Source of the DNA: a virus
DNA: 22,889 nucleotides
Direction: 5' to 3' (one strand)
Virus record (IMG/VR): IMGVR_UViG_3300006810_000422
Coordinates: 1 to 22,889 of that record
In this document: positions 4,993-14,093 of the stretch, piece after piece
Position numbering within the stretch: position 1 is the first letter of the stretch
Layout of the letters: each line of letters begins with the position of its first letter
Notes under the pieces: generated by a model
Seen by the model: the letters and a program-made list of their open reading frames with translations, nothing else
What the model was told of the DNA's origin: nothing
The model's database searches: none
Translations under genes and position numbers: made by a program

Positions 4993-6292
4993 CAAAGAAG
5001 CCGAAGAGAAATTAATATCGTGCCTATGTATCGAAGGGGATTCCCAAGCATATGATGGCATTGCCTCCCGGATAAACGGAGAGGATTTTTACTACTTAAG
5101 TAATAGGTTATTGTTTCAATCAATAGCTCACTTAAGCGAAACACAAACACCGATAGATGAGGTATCCATTATGGAGCACCTAAAGTCCATCGAGTGCCTT
5201 GAAGAAGTTGACGGGGTCAGTGGTATTATGGAAGTGCTCGGACGTTCAGCGTCGGGACTTCAAATGAAATACTATACTGACTTAGTACTAGAGAAGTCAA
5301 AGCTACGAACACTAAGAAGAACATACCTAATGGGTGCAGAAAATGCATCGACCGAAACTGCCAAGTCCGACGCAATCAAAGCGGATGTGGACGATCAGCT
5401 CGGCAAGGTGATGGAAGTCATAGACCAAAGCCAATCCATTAAGGATTCGGCCAATGAATTAAAAGAGGACTTCACTCAAATGCTCAACGGTGAGTTCACC
5501 AATGACGTAGTCCGGACTCATCTACCTCAGCTCGACAGTATGTTGGGTAGTGGTGGTATCGCGGCCGGAGAAGTACTAACGCTGTCAGCTCCCACGTCTT
5601 GTGGTAAGTCAGCACTAGCATTATTCATAGCCTTGAAGGCTGTCCGTAATGACGCTGTACCTACCCTTATATTCTCTTTGGAGATGCCACAGAAGCAGAT
5701 CACCAAACGTATGGTGCAATGCGTTTCTGGACGCAACGTGAGGCAGATACAAGAGCGTGTGATAACTGATGCTAATATGCAGAAGGTTAATGATGCGATA
5801 GATGAGGTAAGTAACTTACCCATATACACCGCACACACAGCCAACAGCCCACAAGATATCGTCAGCCAAACAAGAACCTTCGTTAAGAAGCACGGGGTAA
5901 AGCTAGTACTCATTGATTACTTGCAGTTAATACCGTGGTCACGTAAGGCTAACAGTAAGGCCGAGGGTATAGCTGATATATCTCACAAGATAAAACAGAT
6001 GGCACTTGAACTAAACATAAGTGTAATACTTCTATCACAAGTAAACAGAGAGGGAGCTAAGAGAGAGACCGGCCTTAGCTTATATGACCTCAAAGATTCC
6101 GGTGACATCGAGAACGATGCAGACATTGTTCTTTTACTATGGCCCAAGAACGGGGACATCGAGGGTGCTAAATCCTCTGACTCCAAGGGCCCTTACACAG
6201 ATCTCCAATACACCATAGCTAAGAACCGTGAAGGTGAGCGTGGTGTAGGCGGGTATCTTAAATTCTATCACTGCCTAGGCAGATTCCAATAA
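4967..6292 (+). CDS. dnaB: DnaB-family replicative helicase
   Basis: A hexameric 5'-3' DNA helicase that unwinds the replication fork, of 441 residues, near the usual length. The N-terminal helical domain covers roughly 1-110 (N-K-E-A-E-E-K-L-I-S-C-L; V-D-G-V near 81-84) and a linker leads to the RecA-like ATPase. Walker A is A-P-T-S-C-G-K-S at 208-215, the catalytic Glu is E239 in S-L-E-M, and Walker B is L-V-L-I-D-Y-L-Q-L with D317. S-Q-V-N is at 357-360, L-K-D-S-G-D-I-E-N-D-A-D at 375-386, and the arginine-finger region K-N-R-E-G is at 419-423. All key residues are intact. Walker A carries S-C where the family more often has S-M. GAAGAAGAG lies just upstream of the ATG. A DnaA-like gene follows 5 bases after the stop, consistent with a replication-initiation pair. 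Confidence 0.95.
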   Translation: MIDLAEPNNKEAEEKLISCLCIEGDSQAYDGIASRINGEDFYYLSNRLLFQSIAHLSETQTPIDEVSIMEHLKSIECLEEVDGVSGIMEVLGRSASGLQMKYYTDLVLEKSKLRTLRRTYLMGAENASTETAKSDAIKADVDDQLGKVMEVIDQSQSIKDSANELKEDFTQMLNGEFTNDVVRTHLPQLDSMLGSGGIAAGEVLTLSAPTSCGKSALALFIALKAVRNDAVPTLIFSLEMPQKQITKRMVQCVSGRNVRQIQERVITDANMQKVNDAIDEVSNLPIYTAHTANSPQDIVSQTRTFVKKHGVKLVLIDYLQLIPWSRKANSKAEGIADISHKIKQMALELNISVILLSQVNREGAKRETGLSLYDLKDSGDIENDADIVLLLWPKNGDIEGAKSSDSKGPYTDLQYTIAKNREGERGVGGYLKFYHCLGRFQ

Positions 6293-6297
6293 CAATT

Positions 6298-6606
6298 ATG
6301 AACTCAAGATATATATTAAATTACGTTGCTCAAATGTTTGAGGTAGATCCTACCCACGTACAGCAACAAGGCAGAGGCAGACGATCAGTAGCAAAAGCTA
6401 GGGACGTTTACTTCTACTTACTAGAAGAAACCGGCAAGAGCCACCACGAGATAGCAAAGATAGGAGGCCGGGAACGGTCAAGTGTCACATGTGCTATCAA
6501 AAGAACTAAGGAAGCTATGAAGAAAGAAAAGCTACTCAACAAGAGAGTTAAATCATTGCTAGATATAGTTTTGACTACAACAATTAACGAGCCCGCATAC
6601 AGATGA
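6298..6606 (+). CDS. Free-standing DnaA domain IV-like DNA-binding protein
   Basis: A 102-residue protein that corresponds to only the C-terminal DNA-binding domain of the bacterial initiator DnaA. Visible landmarks are A-K-A-R-D-V-Y-F-Y-L-L at 32-42, T-G-K-S-H-H-E-I-A at 45-53 and the signature G-G-R-E-R-S-S-V at 56-63 (family form G-G-R-D-H-S-T-V), followed by a basic helix. The AAA+ ATPase part is absent, so it cannot oligomerise as DnaA does. It could recognise DnaA-box-like sites in the phage origin, interfere with host DnaA, or regulate transcription. It is placed directly after the helicase, with leader CAATTATG. Its TGA overlaps the next ATG (6603-6606). Confidence 0.82.
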   Translation: MNSRYILNYVAQMFEVDPTHVQQQGRGRRSVAKARDVYFYLLEETGKSHHEIAKIGGRERSSVTCAIKRTKEAMKKEKLLNKRVKSLLDIVLTTTINEPAYR

Positions 6607-7025
6607 CGGAGCCGGAAATTGCAGAAGGTCTTATGAAGGCTTACCCGAAGATGGGTAAGCTTATTAAGGCTGAAGATGAACACTCACCATATGACTACGA
6701 GAACAACAGCTACTTGTTTGAATTCAAATCAAGGAAGGATAGTTGGAATCCTTGGATCATAGAGCAATTAAAGGTTGACACCAATATAAATATAGCCGAG
6801 AGTCTAAAGAAAGATTTCCTTTTCCTTATAGAAAACAATGGGACAGCATACGTCTGGAACATATCTCACTTAGTAAGAAACCAATATGACTTTCAATTCC
6901 ATCAGAAAAAAGTTCCTAGTGCTACGGAACTTACTGATAACCCTCACCGAAACGGAGTGATGATTACTAAACCAGTAGGATTCGTGTACGTCGAGGACGC
7001 AGAGGTAGTAGATTTAACTGGTTAG
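6603..7025 (+). CDS. Possible PD-(D/E)XK-type nuclease or unknown protein (140 aa)
   Basis: A 140-residue protein coupled to the DnaA-like gene by an ATGA overlap. The segment Y-L-F-E-F-K-S-R-K at 37-45 has an E-x-K pair (E40, K42), and W-I-I-E-Q-L-K follows at 51-57. This resembles the core strand and next helix of small phage endonucleases of the restriction-endonuclease fold. An upstream acidic candidate (D25 or D31) exists, but the full motif set is not secure. The C-terminus has a beta-like repeat (G-V-M-I-T-K-P-V-G-F-V-Y-V). It is the last plus-strand gene before the terminator. Nuclease function is a tentative inference. Confidence 0.6.
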   Translation: MTEPEIAEGLMKAYPKMGKLIKAEDEHSPYDYENNSYLFEFKSRKDSWNPWIIEQLKVDTNINIAESLKKDFLFLIENNGTAYVWNISHLVRNQYDFQFHQKKVPSATELTDNPHRNGVMITKPVGFVYVEDAEVVDLTG

Positions 7026-7078
7026 GTTCAGTTATGTTATAGTTATGTACTGTGTGTTGTACGTATGAATGGTTAAAG

Positions 7079-7120
7079 CCCAGTCCTTTTTTTCTGAATT
7101 TTTAAAGGGCTGGGTTTTTT
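7079..7120 (+). terminator. Intrinsic terminator at the convergent junction
   Basis: CCCAGTCCTTT (7079-7089) pairs with AAAGGGCTGGG (7104-7114) in an 11-bp stem with one G-U pair and a 14-base T-rich loop, followed by six T residues (7115-7120). It ends plus-strand transcription. The minus-strand product of the same stem is followed by only a short T-run, so it may also stop the virion operon, less efficiently. The U-tract overlaps the stop codon (7119-7121) of the convergent 2072-residue gene. The remaining bases of the 7026-7118 gap hold a direct repeat of AGTTATGT and nothing else I recognise. Confidence 0.85.
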
Positions 7121-10100
7121 ATTGCTTAATTAAATCCATAATGGATTGCAATGCTGGGTCATAGATAGCCTCCTTCATAGGAGTAATCACTGCGTCACCC
7201 AACGGGTCATCCCTATATATAGGAAGCTCACCGGCTCTACGTTTGTAGAATCGTTTCTTTCCTTCCTTGAATACTCCGGGGCCGTAACGGTAGTACCACA
7301 CATTTGAGTAAGGAGATAATTTAAGGAAAGGATCCATAAAGGATTGCTCTCCATCCCTTACCTTTACAAAATCATTACTCATTTGATATCCTTGAGATAA
7401 AGCTACCGGTGCAAAGTAAGATGCAACAGTACCAAATGGATCATCAGCAAATTTACCTACAGTAAATGAAGATACACCGGCTATTCTAAACGCACCGTCT
7501 GTAGCAATATCGTTTTGATATATGTCACGTCCGGAAACCAATGCCTTAAGTATATCAATAGGGAATCCTACTAATTGGAACAAGAATGCTAAGTACATAA
7601 GCCCTAGTATCGCATCCTTCTTTTCACCTAAGCTAGATTTAGTGCTAAAGATTACAGCAAGATATCTATTGCCTACCAAGTTTGCTTGTTTAATAACAAA
7701 CGATTTCATTGTGTAAAGCATACGGGTATTCGGGTTGTCGCTTACAACTAACGGCATCTCCAATCGATTGATAGGTTGTGTCTCTAATAATTTTCTTACG
7801 ACTGCCTCACGTACTCGGGGTGAGTCGTGTATGCCTTGCCTTAAATCACCTAGTGTAAGATCAGCATCGACCTCACCTTGCATATAAATTAATTCCTTAC
7901 GAAGATTTTTATACGCACGACTGTTAGTAGACAACTTACTTACTCGTTTCATTCTGTTATAGTTAGTAGTAAGATTAGTTTCCTTAAGCAACTGATCCAT
8001 ACGAGTAAATCCACCGGCCTTAAGCATTGTCCTTACGGCATCGTTCATAAATTTTTTGACACCCTTACCTTTGGGGTCAGTTACAAACTCAGCACTTACA
8101 GTAGATGTATTGATGCCGGCCATACGTAAAGTAAAGTCCTTCTTAGTAAACAATGTAGCCATTACTCGGGCTATGTTATTGTCCATACTCATAAAAGCTA
8201 TGTCATATAACTGAGACAGTGTAGTAGTAGGCTGAACCAGAAGGGAACCATAACTAAATGTTCTAGACATTTCAGCTAACATATTTTCTGAACTCTTATT
8301 CGGGCCAAACAATTGAGTCAACCCGTACTGAAGATCAATGAACTTAGTTTTATCAATCTCGCCACGTTGCATTAGCTCAACAATCTTCAATGACAATGAT
8401 CCGCTAGAATCCTTGAGGTCAATGACATCGTGGTTCTTTCCGTCAATAGTTACCGGTGCAGTAGTAGCGTTCCTCGCCTTACCTAATAGTTCTTGCTCCG
8501 CATTTGCTACTATGACAGATGACACGTACTGGCCGAGTGCTTTGGATGGATCCTCGTAGAACTCAAGCTCCTCCTCGGTTAACATATTGTTAGTCCTTGT
8601 TTTAAAATTAGCCGGTATCTTAGATGAGTTAACAAAACTTTTCTTACGCAAATATTTTTGTAACTCCACCGCCTTCTGCTCCATTGTTACTATCTGTATT
8701 TCTCCGGCCCCTTGTCTGCGTTTGTTTTCTATTCTAAGGTACTCAACAAAATCTTCTGACACAGCTTGACCGTAGTAATTCATTAACCCTTCGAGATCCT
8801 TTACTCGACGTGGGTAGTACTCAAACAAATAGTTTACATCTTGACCACTAGCAATAGCTTGTTGGTGAAGCTTATCTAACAACGGCCTTACTAGTAGATT
8901 AAAATCATTCAACAGATTATACTTACGTAGCAATGCGTTACGCTCATTGATTAGAGTATCTCTCTCGGAGTTGTTAACACTGTCAGTTTTAGGACTGTAT
9001 GTTAATAATACTTGTAACCGCTTCTTATCCTTTTTGTTTTTGATACCTATCAACCCTAGCTGAAAACTTCTTAGTACTCTAGTAGCCTCAGTCTGAGCTG
9101 TATCTATTTTATTAAAATGCCTTACTAGTTCTGTTTGTATCTCAACGTGTATATCTCTAAAGAACATACTGGCTGTTTGTAAAAATCTTTTTGCTTGTCT
9201 TCCGGCTTGGCTCAAGAGCTTTGCCATCTGCCGTTTCTGATAAGAAGGTAGCTTGCCTTCGGGTACATTGGCCGGGTTAGTAATCCTTGAAGCATCTAAA
9301 CTATTCGTCCCCTCGAGTACTGAGTTGGCCTTGTCTACAATCTTCTGGTTCACTGGCCTAGCATTCGGATCCACTGACTGTAGTAACTTGATTGAGTCAG
9401 CTATGATAAACGCTGCCTCCTTGTTGGACTCAAGCTCGGGCCCCATAATTCTAGTAAGGTAGGACTGAACGGATTTGATAAGGGACTTAACCTTCTCCAT
9501 TGCTTTGCCTTCAAACATAGTACCCTCAGTAGTTTTACCATCCAGTATTTGTTGAATAGCAAACCTAGAATACTCAGCACCGAAGTCAGTATCAGTATCT
9601 AACTCACCGTATACTTCTTGTAATAAAAGTTTCTGCTCAGTGGTAAGATCCTTACCGATGTTGGCCATTGCTTTTTCAAACGCAGCCCGAGCTGAAAGCT
9701 TAGGGTAACGTTTCATAATCACCTTGTGCATAGCCGCGTGAATAGCTTCCTCACGTAGTGCGGCCTTGGATCCCTCGCTACCACGTTTAGCTAATAGCTC
9801 CGGGTTGTACTCAATAGTTTGGGTCTCGTAGTTATACTGAGCATCCCTAGTTATATCAGTACGTGCGACAACCTTTACCCCTAGCTTATCAGCTAGCTTC
9901 TGTAGGTTAGCTACAGCCTCAGCGATTACTCCTTGCTGTTGGGACTGCTGTTGTTTCTGAGATGCAGCTACAGCGAACGGTAACTTTCTTTTAACCATTG
10001 ACTGAACAACATCTTGTGATTCTGAAACCATTGCTTGGACAGCCGGATCCGCCTTGTTTGATTTTAACTTAAGTAAATCTTTAATGTTTACAACGTCAGT

Positions 10101-13100
10101 AAATCCACCAATGCCCTTGCCTTTTATAAGATTAGGATATGCTGAGTGCTCAGAAACACCCAAGTTACTTGCGTCAGTAAAGCCTTCTTGTCCTTGTTCA
10201 AAATCAACAGCGGCCACGACATCACCAAACTTAGAATTTTTAAACTTAGGATCAACAAACATATCAACCATCTTTGATATATCCGGGAACCCTTCTTTAA
10301 CTAATCCCTTAGCACCTAACTTTGCGTCAACTTTTATAAACTGATCACCTCTGATTGCAAATGTACTTCCCTTCAGAGCTTTATTAAAATCCTCTACACT
10401 TTTAAATTCTTTTGAAAACAAAGGACGAGCGTCTGACTTTTCTCCTATCTTATTTAAAGCCCTAAGACGCATATCATTGACTACCTCCAAGAATCTTTTC
10501 TTGGAAATCTTTTTTGTTTTAATAGCGTACTTAACTTCTGCCACATAAGCCTTAAGGAAAGTTTCATTAGCCCTTAAGTTGTCATAACCGAATAAAGAAA
10601 TAACACCAATCCCCGACGAAGTGTTAATTCTGTTATTGAAATTATTAAAATTCATATTTGCAGAGAATGCCCAGCCAGCGTTACGCTTTCTGTTTGCGGG
10701 AATAAAAGCATAGCCCGGGCCACCAAGTAACTCTATCTTTATACCACTGTTCTTATTTAATCCAGTGTATGTTCCGACCTTCATACGGTCAGCAAAGAAT
10801 GTAAATACCTTAACACCTTTCAAGGAGCTCCGGGTAATTGGCTTTACATTCCCGAACTTAATAGCTTTAGAAGCACCTACTACCGGTGCATTATCGAGGC
10901 CATCACCATCAATGATAGTGTCAGCAACAGAACCGTGTTCCCCTTCGACATCACTCTCAATCTGGGAGTCAGTAAAAGTAGAAGCACCTACAATTGGTTG
11001 TTCACCTCTTATCAAAGGATCAATGCCAAATTCTGTATCTGGTAAAAATACAAATCCACTAGAATCCCTTAGGTTTCTTATAATAGCTTTGTCGTTATTG
11101 TCGTAATCCTTTATTTCTCTTACCTTAGATGTAGCTCTTTGCGATAATTGATCTTGAACATTGCTAGGATAATTAGCACGTGAATCTTTTTTCTGTTCAT
11201 CAATAGCCGGATCCGGGGTATCTTTATATTTTTGACTAGCTTCCTTAGCACTCTTAGCTGTAACATACCTTACTACTGGTTGGAACTCAGCACTGGGTTT
11301 GCCCACTGCTTTTGTAGAACCACGGACAGATGTTGTTACTCTAGTTTTTATTTCATACAATTTCTCTCCATCCGGAACTAACTTAGTTACCTTTCCATCT
11401 TCTTCTACGACCCTACCGTCATCTCTATTTGTAGTAGCATTTGAAATTTGTATAGGAGAAGCACCAGCAATAGGAGAACGAACTCCGGCCGCGGAAACTT
11501 GAGGAACTGTTTCCATATAAGCAGCATCCTCTAGCCTCATATCTATTTCGCTATCATAGTCTTGTTCGGATGTAGGTGTGTACCCACGCTTCCTTACATA
11601 AGGATTAACAGTAGCTAGTGCATCGAACGCACGCTTGTCTAACTCTCTTAGCTTAGCGTATAGTTCTTTACGACGCTTAGGTTTGTAAGGAGCATCCTTC
11701 ATTGCTTGCTCTTGAGCTCTCCTTACTTTAAATTCATTTATTATATCTAGTTGAGAAGCACCTACTGTCGGGTCTTGTTCCCTCTGTATCTTTGCTACCT
11801 CTTCTAGTGCACGTAAGCCCTCTTGTATGACAGCTTCATCGGCCGTATTAGTAGGGTCAGCCAACGCAAGTATACCCTCGTCTATAGAAGATTGATCCAA
11901 CTGACCGGTCGGATCCGTTAGAGCTTCAATGCCTTCCCTTAATGCTTCTTGGTCAAGGGTTCCGGTAGGATCATCTAGTGCAGTCAGAACTTCTTGAGCT
12001 TCGGCCCTTGCTTGTTCTCTTACTGCTATCACCTCAGCCTTTTGTTTCGGGGTAAGATCCATTGTATCTAAGTCAACGTCCTCCCCGAATATACCAACGG
12101 TTTCTGTAGGAGCAAAGTCAGTCTCTACTTCAGTCTCTACCTCCGGCTCAACAGTGGGATCAACCTCGGGCTCTACTTTAATTTCACTTACTATAATACT
12201 TTCCTTGGGTACACCATCCAGTTTACCTACTGATTCTTCTATAGTCTTTTGTGCACCCTCTAGTGAGTCAGCTTCGATAGGATCACTGATAACCTCTTGG
12301 CCATCCTTGGTATATTTTACAGAGAATTGTTTCTTGTTTCCTAATTCGGTTTCACTAACGGCTGGAGTTTCACCTACTGGTATTTCAATATCACCTATCT
12401 TGGCCATTAACTTTCCGCTACCTCCGATAACAGTAGTAGTACCACCGGCTGATAAAGAACCTACCAAACCTTGGTACATATTGTCCGTAACATTTTCTAA
12501 AGTAAATACTTCTCTGTTTGAATCCAACCCACTATGCTTAGTAAGTAAATCCAAAGAGAAAGCTTCAGCGGTTTCCGTAGCACCCTCAGCAAACATAGCA
12601 GTAGCTACATCTTGTTTTAATGAACGAACCACTTGTTGAAATTCATTCTTCTTAAGTACACCTTTCTTTAACAAAAAGTTATTTACCTTTCCCTTAATAG
12701 AAGAAGGTATAAGCTTACTAATAGCAAACATATTCAAAGCAGTACCGATTAACTGCTGACTATATCTCACCATATTAGTTTGATTAAGTTCCTCGTCAGA
12801 AAAGTCTGCCAGTTTTTTACCCGTAGTATTTTCCGCTTCTTTAACAGCTTCGCTATCCATTTGTCCAGCTATATTAGAAGCAATACCACCCGGCCCTAGG
12901 GCCAGATATGGAAGTAAAGATCCGTACTGACCCATACCTTGGATTGCTTGTCCCCCAAGAGATTGTTCAAAATCCGGATCAAGCCCTACGGTGTCGGACA
13001 TAGCGTCAGCTTCTGCTCTAAGATCCGCAGCTTTAGCTCGTAACCCGGCTTCATTAATTTCCCTCTTAGTGCCTAAGGTAGGACCACCAGCAAATGAAAC

Positions 13101-13337
13101 TTGAGAAATATAAGGAAGAATAAACTTACCGAACTGAGCCAAGTTTGACAGCTGCCCGGCACGTGAATTTAAATCACCTCTCCTAAATCCAACCTCTACG
13201 GATTTTATAATGTCACCCCCTAAGCCTTCTTGCGTAACACTTTTTAAGTAAGCATCGGGGTCAAACTCGCTATCTAAATCCGTAGGAGTAGAGACAGATG
13301 AAACACTTTCGAGATAAGCATCGGGATCAAAAGCCAT
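7119..13337 (-). CDS. Giant internal virion / ejection protein (2072 aa)
   Basis: A 2072-residue virion protein, by position and make-up the counterpart of the large internal core proteins that podophages eject with their DNA. The N-terminus has two copies of F-D-P-D-A-Y-L. Glycine-rich helices follow (about 110-190 and 290-310), then an acidic Pro/Glu region (about 385-410) and three 19-residue D-P-T repeats starting at 456, 475 and 494. The motif P-x-(V/A)-G-A-S occurs four times (523, 622, 781, 818). A metallopeptidase-like segment has E-E-A-I-H at 1196-1200, followed by long helical stretches. A hydrophobic region lies near 1905-1935 and a basic/aromatic tail follows. The C-terminal part resembles large polyvalent phage proteins. 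No transglycosylase or polymerase motif was found. It overlaps the upstream stop as TAATG (13335-13339) and ends at the terminator. Confidence 0.8.
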   Translation of the reverse strand: MAFDPDAYLESVSSVSTPTDLDSEFDPDAYLKSVTQEGLGGDIIKSVEVGFRRGDLNSRAGQLSNLAQFGKFILPYISQVSFAGGPTLGTKREINEAGLRAKAADLRAEADAMSDTVGLDPDFEQSLGGQAIQGMGQYGSLLPYLALGPGGIASNIAGQMDSEAVKEAENTTGKKLADFSDEELNQTNMVRYSQQLIGTALNMFAISKLIPSSIKGKVNNFLLKKGVLKKNEFQQVVRSLKQDVATAMFAEGATETAEAFSLDLLTKHSGLDSNREVFTLENVTDNMYQGLVGSLSAGGTTTVIGGSGKLMAKIGDIEIPVGETPAVSETELGNKKQFSVKYTKDGQEVISDPIEADSLEGAQKTIEESVGKLDGVPKESIIVSEIKVEPEVDPTVEPEVETEVETDFAPTETVGIFGEDVDLDTMDLTPKQKAEVIAVREQARAEAQEVLTALDDPTGTLDQEALREGIEALTDPTGQLDQSSIDEGILALADPTNTADEAVIQEGLRALEEVAKIQREQDPTVGASQLDIINEFKVRRAQEQAMKDAPYKPKRRKELYAKLRELDKRAFDALATVNPYVRKRGYTPTSEQDYDSEIDMRLEDAAYMETVPQVSAAGVRSPIAGASPIQISNATTNRDDGRVVEEDGKVTKLVPDGEKLYEIKTRVTTSVRGSTKAVGKPSAEFQPVVRYVTAKSAKEASQKYKDTPDPAIDEQKKDSRANYPSNVQDQLSQRATSKVREIKDYDNNDKAIIRNLRDSSGFVFLPDTEFGIDPLIRGEQPIVGASTFTDSQIESDVEGEHGSVADTIIDGDGLDNAPVVGASKAIKFGNVKPITRSSLKGVKVFTFFADRMKVGTYTGLNKNSGIKIELLGGPGYAFIPANRKRNAGWAFSANMNFNNFNNRINTSSGIGVISLFGYDNLRANETFLKAYVAEVKYAIKTKKISKKRFLEVVNDMRLRALNKIGEKSDARPLFSKEFKSVEDFNKALKGSTFAIRGDQFIKVDAKLGAKGLVKEGFPDISKMVDMFVDPKFKNSKFGDVVAAVDFEQGQEGFTDASNLGVSEHSAYPNLIKGKGIGGFTDVVNIKDLLKLKSNKADPAVQAMVSESQDVVQSMVKRKLPFAVAASQKQQQSQQQGVIAEAVANLQKLADKLGVKVVARTDITRDAQYNYETQTIEYNPELLAKRGSEGSKAALREEAIHAAMHKVIMKRYPKLSARAAFEKAMANIGKDLTTEQKLLLQEVYGELDTDTDFGAEYSRFAIQQILDGKTTEGTMFEGKAMEKVKSLIKSVQSYLTRIMGPELESNKEAAFIIADSIKLLQSVDPNARPVNQKIVDKANSVLEGTNSLDASRITNPANVPEGKLPSYQKRQMAKLLSQAGRQAKRFLQTASMFFRDIHVEIQTELVRHFNKIDTAQTEATRVLRSFQLGLIGIKNKKDKKRLQVLLTYSPKTDSVNNSERDTLINERNALLRKYNLLNDFNLLVRPLLDKLHQQAIASGQDVNYLFEYYPRRVKDLEGLMNYYGQAVSEDFVEYLRIENKRRQGAGEIQIVTMEQKAVELQKYLRKKSFVNSSKIPANFKTRTNNMLTEEELEFYEDPSKALGQYVSSVIVANAEQELLGKARNATTAPVTIDGKNHDVIDLKDSSGSLSLKIVELMQRGEIDKTKFIDLQYGLTQLFGPNKSSENMLAEMSRTFSYGSLLVQPTTTLSQLYDIAFMSMDNNIARVMATLFTKKDFTLRMAGINTSTVSAEFVTDPKGKGVKKFMNDAVRTMLKAGGFTRMDQLLKETNLTTNYNRMKRVSKLSTNSRAYKNLRKELIYMQGEVDADLTLGDLRQGIHDSPRVREAVVRKLLETQPINRLEMPLVVSDNPNTRMLYTMKSFVIKQANLVGNRYLAVIFSTKSSLGEKKDAILGLMYLAFLFQLVGFPIDILKALVSGRDIYQNDIATDGAFRIAGVSSFTVGKFADDPFGTVASYFAPVALSQGYQMSNDFVKVRDGEQSFMDPFLKLSPYSNVWYYRYGPGVFKEGKKRFYKRRAGELPIYRDDPLGDAVITPMKEAIYDPALQSIMDLIKQ

Positions 13338-14089
13338 TAGTTATACAGATTTCTGTCGGTTAAAGACTTCAGTATGTTTTCTGACCTCGGGTCGTTTGGA
13401 TTAGCTAAAGCATAATCTAGTGCCGCTTGGTCTTCGGTTCCTAAATTAACGGCTGCTGGTGCAAACCCCGGAGCAAGTTGAGGAAACGCACTGTCGAACG
13501 CATCGGGATTAGTATCACGAATAGTCATTAAAGTAGGATCTTTCCTTGCTTCCTCGAAGCTTATTGGTTTGTAGCTAGCAAAGAATCCTTTATCGTTTCT
13601 TTTAGAAGCCCTTTCTATAGTACCGTTTGGCATAATCATATAGCCTAATTTTTCAAATGAAGACGCTAATGAATTAAATGCTGTAGTGCTACCTAGTTTT
13701 CTTCGACGTTCTGCCTCATCTGCTTCCGCTTTTATTTCTGCTCCGACAACAGCGATGTTAACTTTATCCAAGAATTGCATAGCCGCCTTTGGCCCTCCCC
13801 TTGAATTTATGTAAGCTTTTAAAGCACCCTTTTGATCCGCTTCACTAGCCTCCCCGTACTCTGGGCCTAAAAATCTTTGAATCATTTTAGCAGTCCGGCC
13901 GTCACCTTGGCTTGAATTCCAAAGACTATCGATACCAGCATTTAACTCCCTAGTTTCTTTCTTCTTTTTAACGTACCCAGTTACAGCGTTTTGAATACCA
14001 GCACCTATTGCTGCACCTCCGGTAGCGAATCCGCTAACGTCAGCCCTAGCTAGTTCTGGTCTAATTTGTGATCCGGTTTGAAAAGCCAT
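13337..14089 (-). CDS. Internal virion protein candidate (250 aa)
   Basis: A 250-residue protein placed between the 279-residue glycine-rich protein and the giant virion protein, coupled to the latter by a TAATG overlap. The N-terminus has a glycine-zipper-like stretch (G-F-A-T-G-G-A-A-I-G-A-G-I, about 20-32) followed by K-K-K-K-E. The middle is helical with many charged residues (A-E-I-K-A-E-A-D-E-A-E-R-R-R-K). It ends with A-L-D-Y-A-L-A-N-P-N-D-P-R-S and I-L-K-S-L, a motif I associate with small phage structural proteins near the tail. A function as an ejected or core protein is inferred from position and the glycine zipper. No enzyme domain is seen. Confidence 0.7.
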   Translation of the reverse strand: MAFQTGSQIRPELARADVSGFATGGAAIGAGIQNAVTGYVKKKKETRELNAGIDSLWNSSQGDGRTAKMIQRFLGPEYGEASEADQKGALKAYINSRGGPKAAMQFLDKVNIAVVGAEIKAEADEAERRRKLGSTTAFNSLASSFEKLGYMIMPNGTIERASKRNDKGFFASYKPISFEEARKDPTLMTIRDTNPDAFDSAFPQLAPGFAPAAVNLGTEDQAALDYALANPNDPRSENILKSLTDRNLYN

Positions 14090-14093
14090 ATTA

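Noticed and set aside
4794-5150. 118-residue minus-strand frame over the helicase start
   Set aside because: It is antisense to the DnaB-family gene, Ser/Leu-rich and without neighbours on that strand.
7030-7060. Direct repeat of AGTTATGT and GTAC pair in the convergent gap
   Set aside because: Too short and too simple to support a site call.
10765-11106. 113-residue plus-strand frame
   Set aside because: It is a shadow of the giant virion gene; no leader, coupling or family-like sequence.
12154-12639. 161-residue plus-strand frame inside the giant virion gene
   Set aside because: It is antisense to a well-supported coding region, with no leader and no recognisable domain.
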